Shown here: positions 1-8,734 of the stretch, piece after piece | Position numbering within the stretch: the first letter of the stretch is position 1 | Layout of the letters: each line of letters starts with the position of its first letter | Assembly (NCBI GenBank): GCA_018333075.1 | Contig: BORH01000007.1 | Coordinates: 124,001-188,000, forward strand | Direction: 5' to 3' | From: Heyndrickxia sporothermodurans | Lineage (GTDB): Bacteria > Bacillota > Bacilli > Bacillales > Bacillaceae_C | Length of the DNA stretch: 64,000 nucleotides | Translations under genes and position numbers: made by a program | Notes under the pieces: model-generated | Databases searched by the model: none | Seen by the model: the letters and a program-made list of their open reading frames with translations, nothing else | What the model was told of the DNA's origin: nothing

Positions 1-69
1 CTAAATTCTAAATGTGTACACTTTATCCAGCAACCCATTCATCTATTTGGAATCACCTTTAATTACGAC

Positions 70-957
70 TTAATACTTAGCGATTTCACTTTCTTTATTA
101 ACGATAATGATATATGCATTATTTGTTAGATGATTGATTAAATATAGCATTCTCTTCTCTAGTATGGATACACATCCAGCTGTAGGCTTCCCATTATCAA
201 CATGTAAAAAGATTGCACTGCCAGCCCCTTTTTTCGGTTGATATGTATTATAATTAATGACCATTGCGTATTTATATTGCGTTGGATATTTAATCAAATG
301 CTCATCTAATTTACTAGATTTTGTTCGTTCTTGCCATGTATTATATTTCGGATCGTTTACATTCGAGATCCAATAAGAATTTTTTGTAATTCGTTTAAAG
401 GTCATATTTGTTTTTGGGTTTGTCGTTCCAAAGGCAAATCCAAGTTTATAGGCCCCTTTTGGTGTCCTGCTATCACTTTCGCTTGCTTTTCCTACCCCTT
501 TGCTTCCTACATGTCCCTTTGTGGTAAAAACTCTTACCCATTTTCCTGTTTTATTTTTTGACCAGTATTCAACAGTGGCTGCGCTGCCTTTCCCAACTAC
601 CGTCACAATTTGGTTCGTTTTTTTCGCTGTTTTCGTTTTTGCCACATTGGTTAAAGCACTTACTGTTTCCTTTTTCACATAATTCCCGCTTACATAAACA
701 TTCTTATTTTTATATGTAAACCGGAACCAGCCATTGCTTGTTTTTCCGGTAACCGTTATTTTATTATTTTTAAATAAAGTACCTACTATCTTATACTTGG
801 TACTAGGTCCCGAACGTACATTTAATGTACTTGCTGTTACCGTATAATTACCGCTAGTTTTCGAGATGCTGATCTCGCTTTTTGCACTGACTTCATTCCC
901 ACAGAAGAAAAGTAACAGACAAAAAGACATGATGATTATTTTCTTAATACTAGTCAA
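70..957 (-). CDS. Secreted SH3b / L,D-transpeptidase (YkuD-type) protein
   Basis: Predicted exported cell-wall enzyme of 295 aa. Residues 1-25 form a signal peptide. Residues about 38-95 look like a bacterial SH3 domain (TLNVRSGPSTKYKIVG), a typical wall-binding module. The C-terminal half has the L,D-transpeptidase signature, with His252 in IFLHVDNG and the probable catalytic Cys262 in PTAGCVSI. The family makes 3-3 cross-links or trims peptidoglycan using Cys. A TTG start at 957 follows GGAGG with about 9 nt spacing. It is monocistronic as far as can be seen. The exact substrate is not deducible. Confidence 0.85.
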   Translation of the reverse strand: MTSIKKIIIMSFCLLLFFCGNEVSAKSEISISKTSGNYTVTASTLNVRSGPSTKYKIVGTLFKNNKITVTGKTSNGWFRFTYKNKNVYVSGNYVKKETVSALTNVAKTKTAKKTNQIVTVVGKGSAATVEYWSKNKTGKWVRVFTTKGHVGSKGVGKASESDSRTPKGAYKLGFAFGTTNPKTNMTFKRITKNSYWISNVNDPKYNTWQERTKSSKLDEHLIKYPTQYKYAMVINYNTYQPKKGAGSAIFLHVDNGKPTAGCVSILEKRMLYLINHLTNNAYIIIVNKESEIAKY

Positions 958-990
958 ACCTGCAAAACCTCCACAAAAATTAAATGGGAA

Positions 991-2352
991 TTATTTCCCT
1001 ATTTGAAATTGCAACCCTCTCCTATAGTAAGCATCCATCATTTCTTTAGGAACCATACTCCCACCAGTTGCCCATGAGAGATGAACAGAGTTAGCCATTT
1101 TCCCTTTTAGCTGTTGATCCTCGATATATTTTTGACCTGCCAAGCTTTTCAATAAACGAGTAGGTCCTGCAACTCCTGCTAATGCAGAAGGCTCTAAGTA
1201 AATATTTTCGGAATCGGCTAATGTACGTAAGAGAGCATATAACTCATGGTCTTCTACAGTATACACTCCACTTATTAAGTTTTCTAATGTTTTTCCTACA
1301 AATCCTGACGGTCTACCAACAGCGAGCCCGTCTGCATCTGTTTGATTATCAATTCCAAAATCTTGAACAGAGATACGATCATGCTGTTCAGTCATTAAGC
1401 CAAGCAGCATACATGGAGAATGGGTTGGCTCTGCAAAAAAGCAGTGCACATGATCTTTGAATAGTAATTTTAAACCGAAGGCCACTCCGCCCGGTCCACC
1501 GCCAACCCCGCATGGAAGGTACACAAATAATGGATGATCTTCATCCACTTTTATTTGCCTATCATCTAATTGTTTTTTTAATCGAGCCGCTGCAACCGCA
1601 TACCCTAAAAATAAAGTTGTAGAATTTTCATCATCAACAAAATATCCATTAGGGTCAAGATCCGCTTGCTTTCTTCCTTCCTCAACGGCTTTACTATAAT
1701 CAGATTTATGCTCAACTACAGTTACACCTTTGCTTCTCAACAGGTCTTTTTTCCATTGCTTTGCATCAGCAGACATATGAACAGTCACATGAAATCCGAG
1801 CTTAGCACTCATGATCCCTATACTAAGACCTAAATTTCCTGTGGAACCAACAACAATGGAATAGTTCGAAAAGAACTTTCTAAAGGCCTCATTATCCATA
1901 ATAGAATAATCATCATCCAGTGATAACATCTTATTAGCAATTGCAAGATCCTCCGCATGCTTTAATACTTCATAAATCCCTCCTCTAGCCTTAATGGATC
2001 CTGAAATGGCTAAATGGCTGTCACATTTAAGCAGCAGCTTTCCTTCCAATTTTTGCTTCGCCGCTTTCTCAAAATATGGTTTCATACGAGGAATCTCAAT
2101 AGTCGGAGATTCAATGATTCCGTTCATTGCCTGAGTCTCTGGAAACACCTTTGCAATATACGGAGCAAATCGCAGCAATCTCTCCTCTGCAGCCTTTACA
2201 TCTTTTTCACTTAAGGAGATGTTTTTTATCGCCTCATCAAAAGCACCATACTTTGGATTTGTCCAAAACACTTCTTCTGTTTCCATTATTTGTTCCAATA
2301 AAGGATAAGCTTTCTTCCATTCTTCTATCGATTTTCCCAAGATAGTTTTCAT
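991..2352 (-). CDS. dsdA: D-serine dehydratase (DsdA)
   Basis: PLP enzyme converting D-serine to pyruvate and ammonia. It is 453 aa, full length for the DsdA family. The PLP lysine is Lys121 in SGSIKARGG. The glycine-rich phosphate-binding loop is [10 protein letters not shown] near residue 280. [11 protein letters not shown] forms the conserved Asn-containing region. ATG follows GGAAAGGAGAG. No dsdC or dsdX neighbour is present, so it probably serves D-serine detoxification or catabolism alone. Family assignment is firm. Confidence 0.95.
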   Translation of the reverse strand: MKTILGKSIEEWKKAYPLLEQIMETEEVFWTNPKYGAFDEAIKNISLSEKDVKAAEERLLRFAPYIAKVFPETQAMNGIIESPTIEIPRMKPYFEKAAKQKLEGKLLLKCDSHLAISGSIKARGGIYEVLKHAEDLAIANKMLSLDDDYSIMDNEAFRKFFSNYSIVVGSTGNLGLSIGIMSAKLGFHVTVHMSADAKQWKKDLLRSKGVTVVEHKSDYSKAVEEGRKQADLDPNGYFVDDENSTTLFLGYAVAAARLKKQLDDRQIKVDEDHPLFVYLPCGVGGGPGGVAFGLKLLFKDHVHCFFAEPTHSPCMLLGLMTEQHDRISVQDFGIDNQTDADGLAVGRPSGFVGKTLENLISGVYTVEDHELYALLRTLADSENIYLEPSALAGVAGPTRLLKSLAGQKYIEDQQLKGKMANSVHLSWATGGSMVPKEMMDAYYRRGLQFQIGK

Positions 2353-2392
2353 TTATATCTCTCCTTTCCCTGCTTCTTAACTAATTACAGTA

Positions 2393-2707
2393 CTATTCTA
2401 ATTCATCTAAAGAGGTCTCACCTTGAAATTCAATCTTCTTCGTTTTTTCATTATAATAATATATCTTCACTATCTTTTCTGAATCATTACTATCACTGGA
2501 AAGAACTCCAAATTTCCCATTTCCCAAATCGATGATGTTCGAGTAAAAAAATCGTGTGTGTATCTCACCATTGACATTCCCATCATTCACTCCTTCAACA
2601 TATACAGCCTGTTACTCTTTCGGTTTAAATACTTGATAGGCAATAATTGCTGTCAAAATAATGAGGACAATGCAAATAACTCTTAATTCTTTATATATAT
2701 TTTCCAA
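2393..2707 (-). pseudogene. Small membrane-anchored protein interrupted by an in-frame ochre stop
   Basis: Reading leftward from a TTG at 2707 (AAGGTGTG upstream) gives 31 codons with one hydrophobic helix (RVICIVLIILTAIIAYQVF), then KPKE, a TAA at 2612-2614, and 73 further codons in the same frame ending at 2393 (QAVYVEGVNDGN... and FGVLSSDSNDSEKIVKIYYY). Together they read as one protein of about 104 aa: an N-terminal anchor plus an extracellular domain. An isolated start for the second part exists (GTG at 2590 after AAGGA), so a separately translated 65-aa product is possible. I do not recognise the family. Confidence 0.6.
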
Positions 2708-2725
2708 ATTTTTTTCACACCTTTT

Positions 2726-3649
2726 TCAAAGTAACCTGTTTAACTCTCTTAATCTATTAATATTTTGCTCATATATTTCTGGGGAACGCCAATTTTGATA
2801 TTTACTAGGTACATTAACTTCTTCATCCCGATTAGTTTCTTCTGCAATTACCATTATTTCATTTATATAATCGATCACTTTTCGGAGATCTGCTTTTGTA
2901 CCGACCGGACCATGTCCGGGAAAAGCATACTCAATGTCCATACTATCAAGCTGCTTCAATATATGTACCCATTTTTTAGGACTCGATTCGTCAAAAAAGC
3001 TTGGATGGCAATCGACAAATAATAAATCTCCCATAAATAATACTTGATCATCAGGAACATAAAGAAGAGAGTCACAGAAAGAATGCCCTCCACCCAATGT
3101 AAAAAGCTTTACACTCCGCTTTGATCCATGAAAAATCATTTCGTTTTTATATGTTAATTGTGGTAAAACCAGTTCTAAAGTTGGCAATGAAGCCCCCATT
3201 TCTCTTAAAAAATTGATTTGGTTCTCTAAACTAGCATCATTGTTTTGGGTATATTTTTCTAGTAGGGATTCAATATAATTCTTTAACCCTTGAATATCCT
3301 GTTTTTGCTGGCTAATTCTTGATGGATGAATTTCCTTCATTTTTTCATATGTGAGTTGACTTGAAATAATGCAACTATTTTCAAATACTTGATTGCCTCG
3401 AATATGGTCGCCATGCCAATGGCTATTTATTACCCAATCTGCTGGTCGATTTGTTATTTTTTCCGCTATTGACTTTAAATCCTCGGCAGCTTGCTGTGTA
3501 TTAAAGGTATCGAAAATAATGGTTTGATTTCCTAAATCAACAAATCCTGCATTCGCTACGGAGCCTCCACCATCTTTTGCAATGGCTGCGTATACTCCCT
3601 CACAAATTTTTTCAAGGTCAAAGTGTTTACTCAAATATTTCTCAGTCAT
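2726..3649 (-). CDS. MBL-fold metallo-hydrolase
   Basis: Metallo-beta-lactamase-fold hydrolase of 307 aa. The zinc-binding HxHxDH motif is at residues 77-82 (HWHGDH). Further ligands are plausible in LGGGHSFCD, the Asp of MGDLLFVD, and the final GHGP. The family includes thiolesterases, lactonases and glyoxalase II, and the substrate cannot be inferred here. ATG follows AAGGAGGAAATTAG. It is the upstream neighbour of the broken membrane gene ending at 2393. Confidence 0.85.
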   Translation of the reverse strand: MTEKYLSKHFDLEKICEGVYAAIAKDGGGSVANAGFVDLGNQTIIFDTFNTQQAAEDLKSIAEKITNRPADWVINSHWHGDHIRGNQVFENSCIISSQLTYEKMKEIHPSRISQQKQDIQGLKNYIESLLEKYTQNNDASLENQINFLREMGASLPTLELVLPQLTYKNEMIFHGSKRSVKLFTLGGGHSFCDSLLYVPDDQVLFMGDLLFVDCHPSFFDESSPKKWVHILKQLDSMDIEYAFPGHGPVGTKADLRKVIDYINEIMVIAEETNRDEEVNVPSKYQNWRSPEIYEQNINRLRELNRLL

Positions 3650-3702
3650 CTAATTTCCTCCTTAAAAATGGAAAAAAAGACCTAAAAGAATTTGTCAGCC
3701 AT

Positions 3703-3861
3703 TTAATCCTTTTTCCTTTCCTTTATTTCATTTATTAGTTCATCGAGCTTTTGAAGCAGCAGATCATCACTGGCATTTTTTTGGCGCATAAACATAAGGA
3801 CATTGATTAAAAAATAGGCAATAAATCCGTAAATCAGAAGAAATATTAATATATTAATCAA
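3703..3861 (-). CDS. Small single-span membrane protein with charged coiled tail
   Basis: 52-aa ORF starting at TTG 3861 behind GAGGGGG with good spacing. The first 26 residues are strongly hydrophobic (ILIFLLIYGFIAYFLINVL). The tail is an amphipathic, charged helix (LLLQKLDELINEIKERKKD). The same plan recurs in the 65-aa gene at 54091-54288. Many Bacillus genomes carry such short proteins. No function is assignable. Confidence 0.6.
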   Translation of the reverse strand: MINILIFLLIYGFIAYFLINVLMFMRQKNASDDLLLQKLDELINEIKERKKD

Positions 3862-4037
3862 GAATATCCCCCTCTTAATTGCTATTAATATCTAATTATA
3901 TCATTTTTCAGAATATATACATTATTCATTTATCCCCATTCAGAAAACAAAAGGAAATTTACCTAAACAACCAGCCAATGATAAAAAGCCAACAAATGAT
4001 TTGTTGACCTCAGTAGTTTTTGTATACCTTGTAAACT

Positions 4038-4145
4038 GATAATAAAGTTGTTTAATTTCTATATATTTAAAAGGTATTTGTACTTAAAAACCATTAATAA
4101 AGTTGTTTAATTCTTATTGAACTAAGCACCCTTTAGTTGAACAAC
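4038..4145 (-). repeat. Inverted copy of a MITE-like repeat (left of the DUF2798 gene)
   Basis: Two direct copies of AATAAAGTTGTTTAA (about 4041 and 4096) are followed by an imperfect palindrome with arms TTGAACTAA and TTAGTTGAA around 4117-4141. Read on the minus strand this has the same order of parts as the repeats at 4936-5042 and 11629-11732: palindrome, then TTAAACAACTTTATT, then a second TTAAACAACTTTATTATC. Confidence 0.6.
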
Positions 4146-4322
4146 GCAAACCATTTTTGCTCACATATACTCAATTTTTTCAAGACTGGAATTCAATTAA
4201 AAACGTGTTTAAAATTAAATAATCAGTGTGTAGAGATATTGGTATGAGTTTTGCTAACCAAAAATATATGTCGAATGATACGTCTGCCATCTGAAATTTT
4301 TATTTTTTCGGAGGGTGAAAAT

Positions 4323-4826
4323 ATGTATAAGGAAGATAGACTGCCTCAGAGTCCAAAAGAAGGCATAATATTTATGCTGGTTATTTCGATTATTTCAGCC
4401 AACACTATTGCACCGATTATTATGGGGCTGGAATTCGGTTTCAGCAAGGAAAATTACTTGGAAACCTTAAAGGTTATTCCGATTATGTGGATTATCGCCA
4501 TTATATTAGTAAGATTTGTTGCGGGACCATTAGTTGGTAAAGTGATGCCAAAATTCGTAGGAAAAACAGATGGATTTAATGCCAGAATTTTATTAAATAC
4601 TTTATTGAATGTTACAGTCTTATCTATTCTTTTTACAATTATCGGAACTTGGGTTGGTACGAAACAAATAAGCCTTGAACCTTTTCAGAACTTTTTTCAT
4701 AGTTGGTTTCGGAACTTTGGTGTAGCATTTTGGATTGAATTGTTAATTGCACAGCCCATTGCAAGATTTGCAATGAAGAAATTACATTCAAAACAAGCAG
4801 TTAAAGCAAAAGTTGTTAATCTTTAA
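4323..4826 (+). CDS. DUF2798 membrane protein
   Basis: 167-aa protein with four predicted membrane segments arranged as two similar halves, the layout of tandem DUF2798 proteins (GIIFMLVISIISANTIAP and ARILLNTLLNVTVLSILF). The start at 4323 is preferred over an upstream ATG near 4251 because GGAGGGTGAAAAT sits directly in front. Function of the family is unknown. The gene is flanked by inverted copies of a short repeat (4038-4145 and 4936-5042), which suggests the segment may have moved as a unit. Confidence 0.8.
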   Translation: MYKEDRLPQSPKEGIIFMLVISIISANTIAPIIMGLEFGFSKENYLETLKVIPIMWIIAIILVRFVAGPLVGKVMPKFVGKTDGFNARILLNTLLNVTVLSILFTIIGTWVGTKQISLEPFQNFFHSWFRNFGVAFWIELLIAQPIARFAMKKLHSKQAVKAKVVNL

Positions 4827-4935
4827 TAAGTATTAAACATAATTGCCGATTGGTTTTTTATAACCTATCGGCTTTTAATTTACTAAATAAAAGGATTTAA
4901 TACGCTCTAATTTTTAAACAAACTCCTCTTATCCT

Positions 4936-5042
4936 TCTTCCTCAAACCTGCTCCTTTAGTGGAAGAAGGATTTTTTAAACAATGTTATTATTTTTTAAAT
5001 GACTTTATTGTAAATTAAACAACTTTATTATCTCTGCACATA
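4936..5042 (+). repeat. MITE-like repeat, copy 2 (right of the DUF2798 gene)
   Basis: A palindrome with 10-bp perfect arms (ATCCTTCTTC 4931-4940 and GAAGAAGGAT 4962-4971) leads into an AT-rich body ending TTAAACAACTTTATTATC and TCTCTGCACATA. The last ~57 bases are identical to 11676-11732. Another AATAAAGTTGTTTAA lies just beyond, near 5068. The palindrome could also act as terminator for the DUF2798 gene. Confidence 0.65.
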
Positions 5043-5087
5043 AATGTGTTTACATTCAAAAATGAATAATAAAGTTGTTTAAAGTTA

Positions 5088-5948
5088 CTAAGCACTTAAG
5101 AAATCAACGATCATTTTCTTTTCACGCTCTGACATCATATGCATGTGTCCGCACCCTTTTAGCATATGAGCCGTGTTATTTGGTATGATTCTTTTTGCTC
5201 TTGGTAATACTTTTTTCGATGGAAATAAGCAGTCTTTTTCTCCTGCCATAATAAGTGTCGGTGCTTTACACTGTTGCATTAATTTTTCACTCACATTGGA
5301 TGGCATCCCTACTTTTGTTTTTACATGATCAAAACTATCTTTCACCATATCCAAAGTATCTTTATCAAGAATTTCTTCTTTAATAGCCATAAATAAAGCT
5401 GTTTCTTTTACATATTTTTCTTTCTTTGTTAGTTTATATTTGAGTAGTGGTATCATCATTTTCACAGTACTGATTGGAAATGCATTGTTAATACCTGATG
5501 GCACAATTAATACGGATTTTTTTACTTTTTCCGGTGCGATACACATCAGTTTTGCCAAAACTCCCCCTCCAAAAGAAACCCCAAAACATGCTATTTTATC
5601 AAATCCAAGCCCTGAAATAACATCACTTGCCCACTTTCCATAATCATAATTGCTATGAGAGAGATTAACCTCATCACTTTTTCCAGGGTGGCCAATAATA
5701 TCAACCGCATAGATGTGAAAATCCTTAAGCAGGAATCTGTACATTAGTAAATTATAGGCAGTTGTACTATTCCCACCATGAAATACTAACAATGGTTCTC
5801 CCGATAGATTGCCAGTTTCAATGATATGTGTTCTTCCAAAACGAGTATGAACGTAAACATCCTTACATGAATAATCCAATTTCTTCAATTGAGCATCATA
5901 AAGCTTTAATGACATTTCTCTTCCAGATTGTGTTTTGTATATACTCAT
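5088..5948 (-). CDS. Alpha/beta-fold hydrolase
   Basis: 286-aa alpha/beta hydrolase. The HGG oxyanion strand is in LLVFHGGNS, the nucleophile elbow is GVSFGG, the acid is probably the Asp of AGEKDCLFP, and the catalytic His is in GCGHMHMM. It resembles carboxylesterase or peptidase-type family members. The start at 5948 is chosen because AGAGAGG lies 4-5 nt upstream; the earlier ATG at 5969 is almost fused to its own GGA. Substrate unknown. Confidence 0.8.
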   Translation of the reverse strand: MSIYKTQSGREMSLKLYDAQLKKLDYSCKDVYVHTRFGRTHIIETGNLSGEPLLVFHGGNSTTAYNLLMYRFLLKDFHIYAVDIIGHPGKSDEVNLSHSNYDYGKWASDVISGLGFDKIACFGVSFGGGVLAKLMCIAPEKVKKSVLIVPSGINNAFPISTVKMMIPLLKYKLTKKEKYVKETALFMAIKEEILDKDTLDMVKDSFDHVKTKVGMPSNVSEKLMQQCKAPTLIMAGEKDCLFPSKKVLPRAKRIIPNNTAHMLKGCGHMHMMSEREKKMIVDFLSA

Positions 5949-6022
5949 ATAGTCCTCTCTTATATTCATCCTTTAATTTTGCTATTAACAAATAATTCTC
6001 CATATATTAGAAGGAATCCTTC

Positions 6023-6049
6023 TTCAACTAATCTGCCCATTTAGTGGAA
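6023..6049. repeat. Dispersed palindrome (TTCAACTAA ... TTAGTGGAA)
   Basis: Member of a family of short imperfect palindromes whose loop contains CTGCCC or a close variant. It precedes a small hairpin close to the end of the phosphatase gene at 6079 and may help termination. Confidence 0.5.
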
Positions 6050-6078
6050 TATGAAAAAGAGCTGCCACAGCAACTCAT

Positions 6079-6417
6079 TTAAGATATTTCGATATGTTCT
6101 GAAACTCTTGACCTTAAAATCTCTATAAGTTCTTCATCCATTAATGTATATTCATCAGGAATATCTAAACAAATGACTTTCTTATCTCCATTCAGAATTG
6201 GTCCAAATTTTTCTCGCAGTCTTCTGATGTGTTTCTTTTCCATAACAAATATTAAATTCGCCCAACCGATATGACCGCTATTTACTTTGATGCGGGCATT
6301 ATTCTCTGTCCCAGCAGACCGAACCTGATGTCCGTCCACTTCGTGGAAAATTTTCTCGGCGGTTAAACTTCTCCACTTGTTGCGACTACATATAAATAAT
6401 AACTTTATTTTTCTCAC
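6079..6417 (-). CDS. Low-molecular-weight protein tyrosine phosphatase-like protein
   Basis: 112-aa protein beginning with a P-loop of the CX5R type (FICSRNKWRS), the phosphate-binding signature of LMW-PTPs. RSAGTENNARIKV and ANLIFVME match the family's following segments. DIPDEY near the end may supply the general-acid Asp. It is shorter than classical 150-aa LMW-PTPs, as in the short Bacillus group annotated as phosphotyrosine phosphatases. The GTG start at 6417 follows AAAGGAAG closely. Target proteins are unknown. Confidence 0.75.
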   Translation of the reverse strand: MRKIKLLFICSRNKWRSLTAEKIFHEVDGHQVRSAGTENNARIKVNSGHIGWANLIFVMEKKHIRRLREKFGPILNGDKKVICLDIPDEYTLMDEELIEILRSRVSEHIEIS

Positions 6418-6463
6418 CTTCCTTTAGGGGATAATCACGAATTTAAAAACTTATCATCTGAGA

Positions 6464-6485
6464 TTAAACTGCCTCTCTAGTTTAA
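6464..6485. repeat. Dispersed palindrome (TTAAACT-N8-AGTTTAA)
   Basis: Perfect 7-bp arms around GCCTCTCT. Same family as 6023-6049, 11017-11043 and 11629-11656. A second, degenerate copy (CACCTGCTAGCCTAAG) lies about 60 bp to the right. Confidence 0.5.
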
Positions 6486-6595
6486 TAAGAAAAAGAACTT
6501 CCACAGCCGCCCCTTCTGAATCTCTTGCACCTGCTAGCCTAAGTACAATATTTCACAAACTTAATTTGAAATAGGAACTTGATTGTCACTAAGGT

Positions 6596-7018
6596 TTATT
6601 TTATTGGACCTCCTATGTTCTCAGTTTTTCTTTTCCAAAAATCATCGAGAATGATCCACCCTTTTTGTGTTTCTGGTTTTAGATATTGCTTAAAAACATC
6701 TGGGTTGATGTCCTCTCCTAGAGCCAAGTTTTGAATGTCTTCTAGTAAACCAATTGTTGCAGCTTCTTTAACATAATCATCTCCATCAGTATGCAGAAGC
6801 TCGATGACTTCAAGTATCCTAGGAAATTCACTTATTGGTTATGTTTATAAATCAATAAAAAGATAAGCAAAATCCGTTAATTCACTATATAGCAACTGTT
6901 CCTCACTATCATCATAATTTTCTTTATAATATTGTAGCCACCTATTTTTATAGGAAGAACACGCTGCAAGGAGTACATTCATTACTTCCTGTTTACTTAT
7001 TTCTTTTTTCAAACTCAT
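6596..7018 (-). pseudogene. Small soluble protein gene (DUF7674-like) with two in-frame TAA stops
   Basis: A single 141-codon frame runs from ATG 7018 (GGGTGGTGA upstream) to TAA 6596, broken by TAA at 6845-6847 and 6839-6841. Both sides are protein-like: MSLKKEISKQEVMNVLLAAC before the stops, and PRILEVIELLHTDGDDYVK plus GWIILDDFWKRKTENIGG after. The pattern resembles small Bacillus proteins annotated DUF7674, but I am not certain of the family. No frameshift is needed, so nonsense substitutions are the simplest explanation. Confidence 0.65.
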
Positions 7019-7059
7019 TCACCACCCTCAGCAGTCACCATCTTTAACAAATGCACCCG

Positions 7060-7475
7060 CTAGTTGAATAACTTAGAAATCCATAAACGGTCTGAGGTAT
7101 TTAATAAATTTACTACATTTAAAGCCACTTTCTCAAAGTCTTCTTCGGTTATTGAATTCTCAAAATCAAACCATATTCCATCTTCATCTTCGGACTTTGC
7201 CCCCAATCTAAAACGTTGGTCAATATCATGGGCAGTAACTTTGTTTGGTGGTATTTGTTCTCTCCAACTCATTGTTGCACCTTGTGTTGGACAAGTCGCT
7301 AACTCAACAACAAACGAACCTCCCCATTTGTTAAATTGAAAAGTTATTAAATCAATATTATTTTCATTCAATCGTCTAAAATGAGGTAATGAACCTTTAA
7401 ATCCTTGTTGTCTTATGAAGGGTATCACAACTTTTTTAAAGCGTTATCCATTATTTTCCTTTCGTTTGATGCCAT
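7060..7475 (-). pseudogene. DUF4304 protein gene with a one-base frameshift
   Basis: An ATG at 7475 behind AGGAGGAGGAAA starts MASNERKIMDNALKK, which runs into TGA after a six-A tract (7432-7437 on the plus strand as T). Adding one A gives ...ALKKVVIPFIRQQGF and joins the long frame ending at 7060 (PHFRRLNENNIDLITFQF, KWGGSFVVELATCP), a typical DUF4304 body. The intact gene would encode about 138 aa. A 122-aa product from GTG 7428 is possible but has no ribosome binding site. Either real decay or homopolymer under-calling. Confidence 0.7.
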
Positions 7476-7559
7476 TTTCCTCCTCCTCTCCTTTTCTTAT
7501 TCGTTATTAAACTATTCTGCTTCGTTAGTAAAAAAGTTGCTACGTGTATGTAACAACCT

Positions 7560-8398
7560 TTAAAAATACTTTTTATACATCTCTCTTCTTAATTGATCAC
7601 TTAAATAGGCATATACCCTTGTTGTTTCACTTTTCTCATGTCCCATAAGATTTTGCATGACTTCAAGAGGTGCTCCATTGTTTATTAAGGTTGTCGCGTA
7701 ACTATGTCTTAATTGATGTGGATGAATACTCTTATTAATTCCAGCTCTTTTTGATATTCTTTTAATCACATATCTCGTTTGAGCAATACTCATTCTATGT
7801 GGAGATCGCTCCGTAATAAATAATGCTTCATCCATGTCACTTCGCTCGTCTAAGTATCTTCTAAGCCAAATAGAACACCTTGTATTAAAGTAAACTTCCC
7901 TTTCTTTATTGCCTTACCAAAAACGATGACAGATTGATTCTTAAAGTTAATATCATTCTTATTCAGCCTTACTATTTCACCAATTCTACATCCCGTTGAG
8001 TACATAAATTCAAATAATGCTTTTTCAAAAGATGAGTGACAGGCTTCACGTAATAATTCAATTTCTTCCTCTGTCAAAAACTTAGGAATCCGTGTATCCA
8101 TTTTAGGTTCTTTAATGGTGATGGCAGGATTAATCTTTATATAATCCTCTTCTTGAACCCACTTAAAAAGAGACTTAATAAACCTAATTCGGTGACATAA
8201 GCTAGTGGCTTTAAGGATTTCTGCCACTTTACCAAGATACAATTTTAAAGACTCCGTCGTTATGTTTTTTATAGAAATATCCCCAAAGTGTTGAATCAAT
8301 AACGTAACTTGAACGTGGTATGCTTTTAATGTTTATCCATAATAACCTTGAATTTGTTTATCTGCTCTATATAATTGCCATGCCTCTGAAAAATTCAT
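7560..8398 (-). pseudogene. Tyrosine recombinase (XerC/D-like), broken by a stop and a frameshift
   Basis: From ATG 8398 the reading begins MNFSEAWQLYRADKQIQGYY, hits TAA at 8333-8335, and continues in frame as TLKAYHVQVTLLIQHFGD. After VIVFGK (near 7913) a single missing base shifts the frame; restoring it gives NKEREVYFNTRCSIWLRRYL, then DEALFITERSPHRMS to the stop at 7560. The catalytic residues of the family are recognisable: Arg in TGCRIGEI, HxxR in HPHQLRHSYAT, His in LMGHEKSETT and a Tyr in RVYAYLS. The intact enzyme would be about 279 aa. Its original attachment site is not evident. Confidence 0.8.
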
Positions 8399-8734
8399 AA
8401 AAACAGCTCCTACTCTTTTATAGGACAGTATGACCTTTTTCTATTAGAAATATACTAGTTTAATAGCAAATTCTATTAAACAATAGCCCCCTTTAGTCTA
8501 AGTGAAATCCTTCGCAATTGTTTTTAATTTTAGTCTATGTTTTTATAAATTTTTAGGGAAGCCATTTTCTCTACTATTCTTTTCAGACATCTACCCAATC
8601 TTTAAAAGCCGAGTAGCGCTCTAATTCCTCCGTTTACTCACTGGAAATCATTTTGGCTTTTGATGATATCTAGCTTTATATTCTTTGTTGTCCACCTTGA
8701 CATTTGTTTTTCAGGAACAGATACAAATAATGTT
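8399..8734. other. Gene-poor gap with possible coding remnants
   Basis: No intact gene is seen. A degenerate dispersed palindrome occurs near 8455-8510 (CCCCCTTTAGTC). On the minus strand short protein-like scraps can be read (DNKEYKARYHQKPK; EELERYSAFKDWVDV) in different frames with stops, which may be remains of a decayed gene. Nothing here can be assigned. Confidence 0.25.

Noticed and set aside
4251-4322. Upstream ATG giving a 191-aa DUF2798 protein
   Set aside because: No ribosome site at 4251, while GGAGGGTG directly precedes ATG 4323. The extra residues do not match the family.
2612-8335. Reassignment of TAA as a sense codon, suggested by several in-frame TAA
   Set aside because: Many intact genes in the window end at TAA, and one broken gene has TAG. 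Nonsense mutation is simpler.
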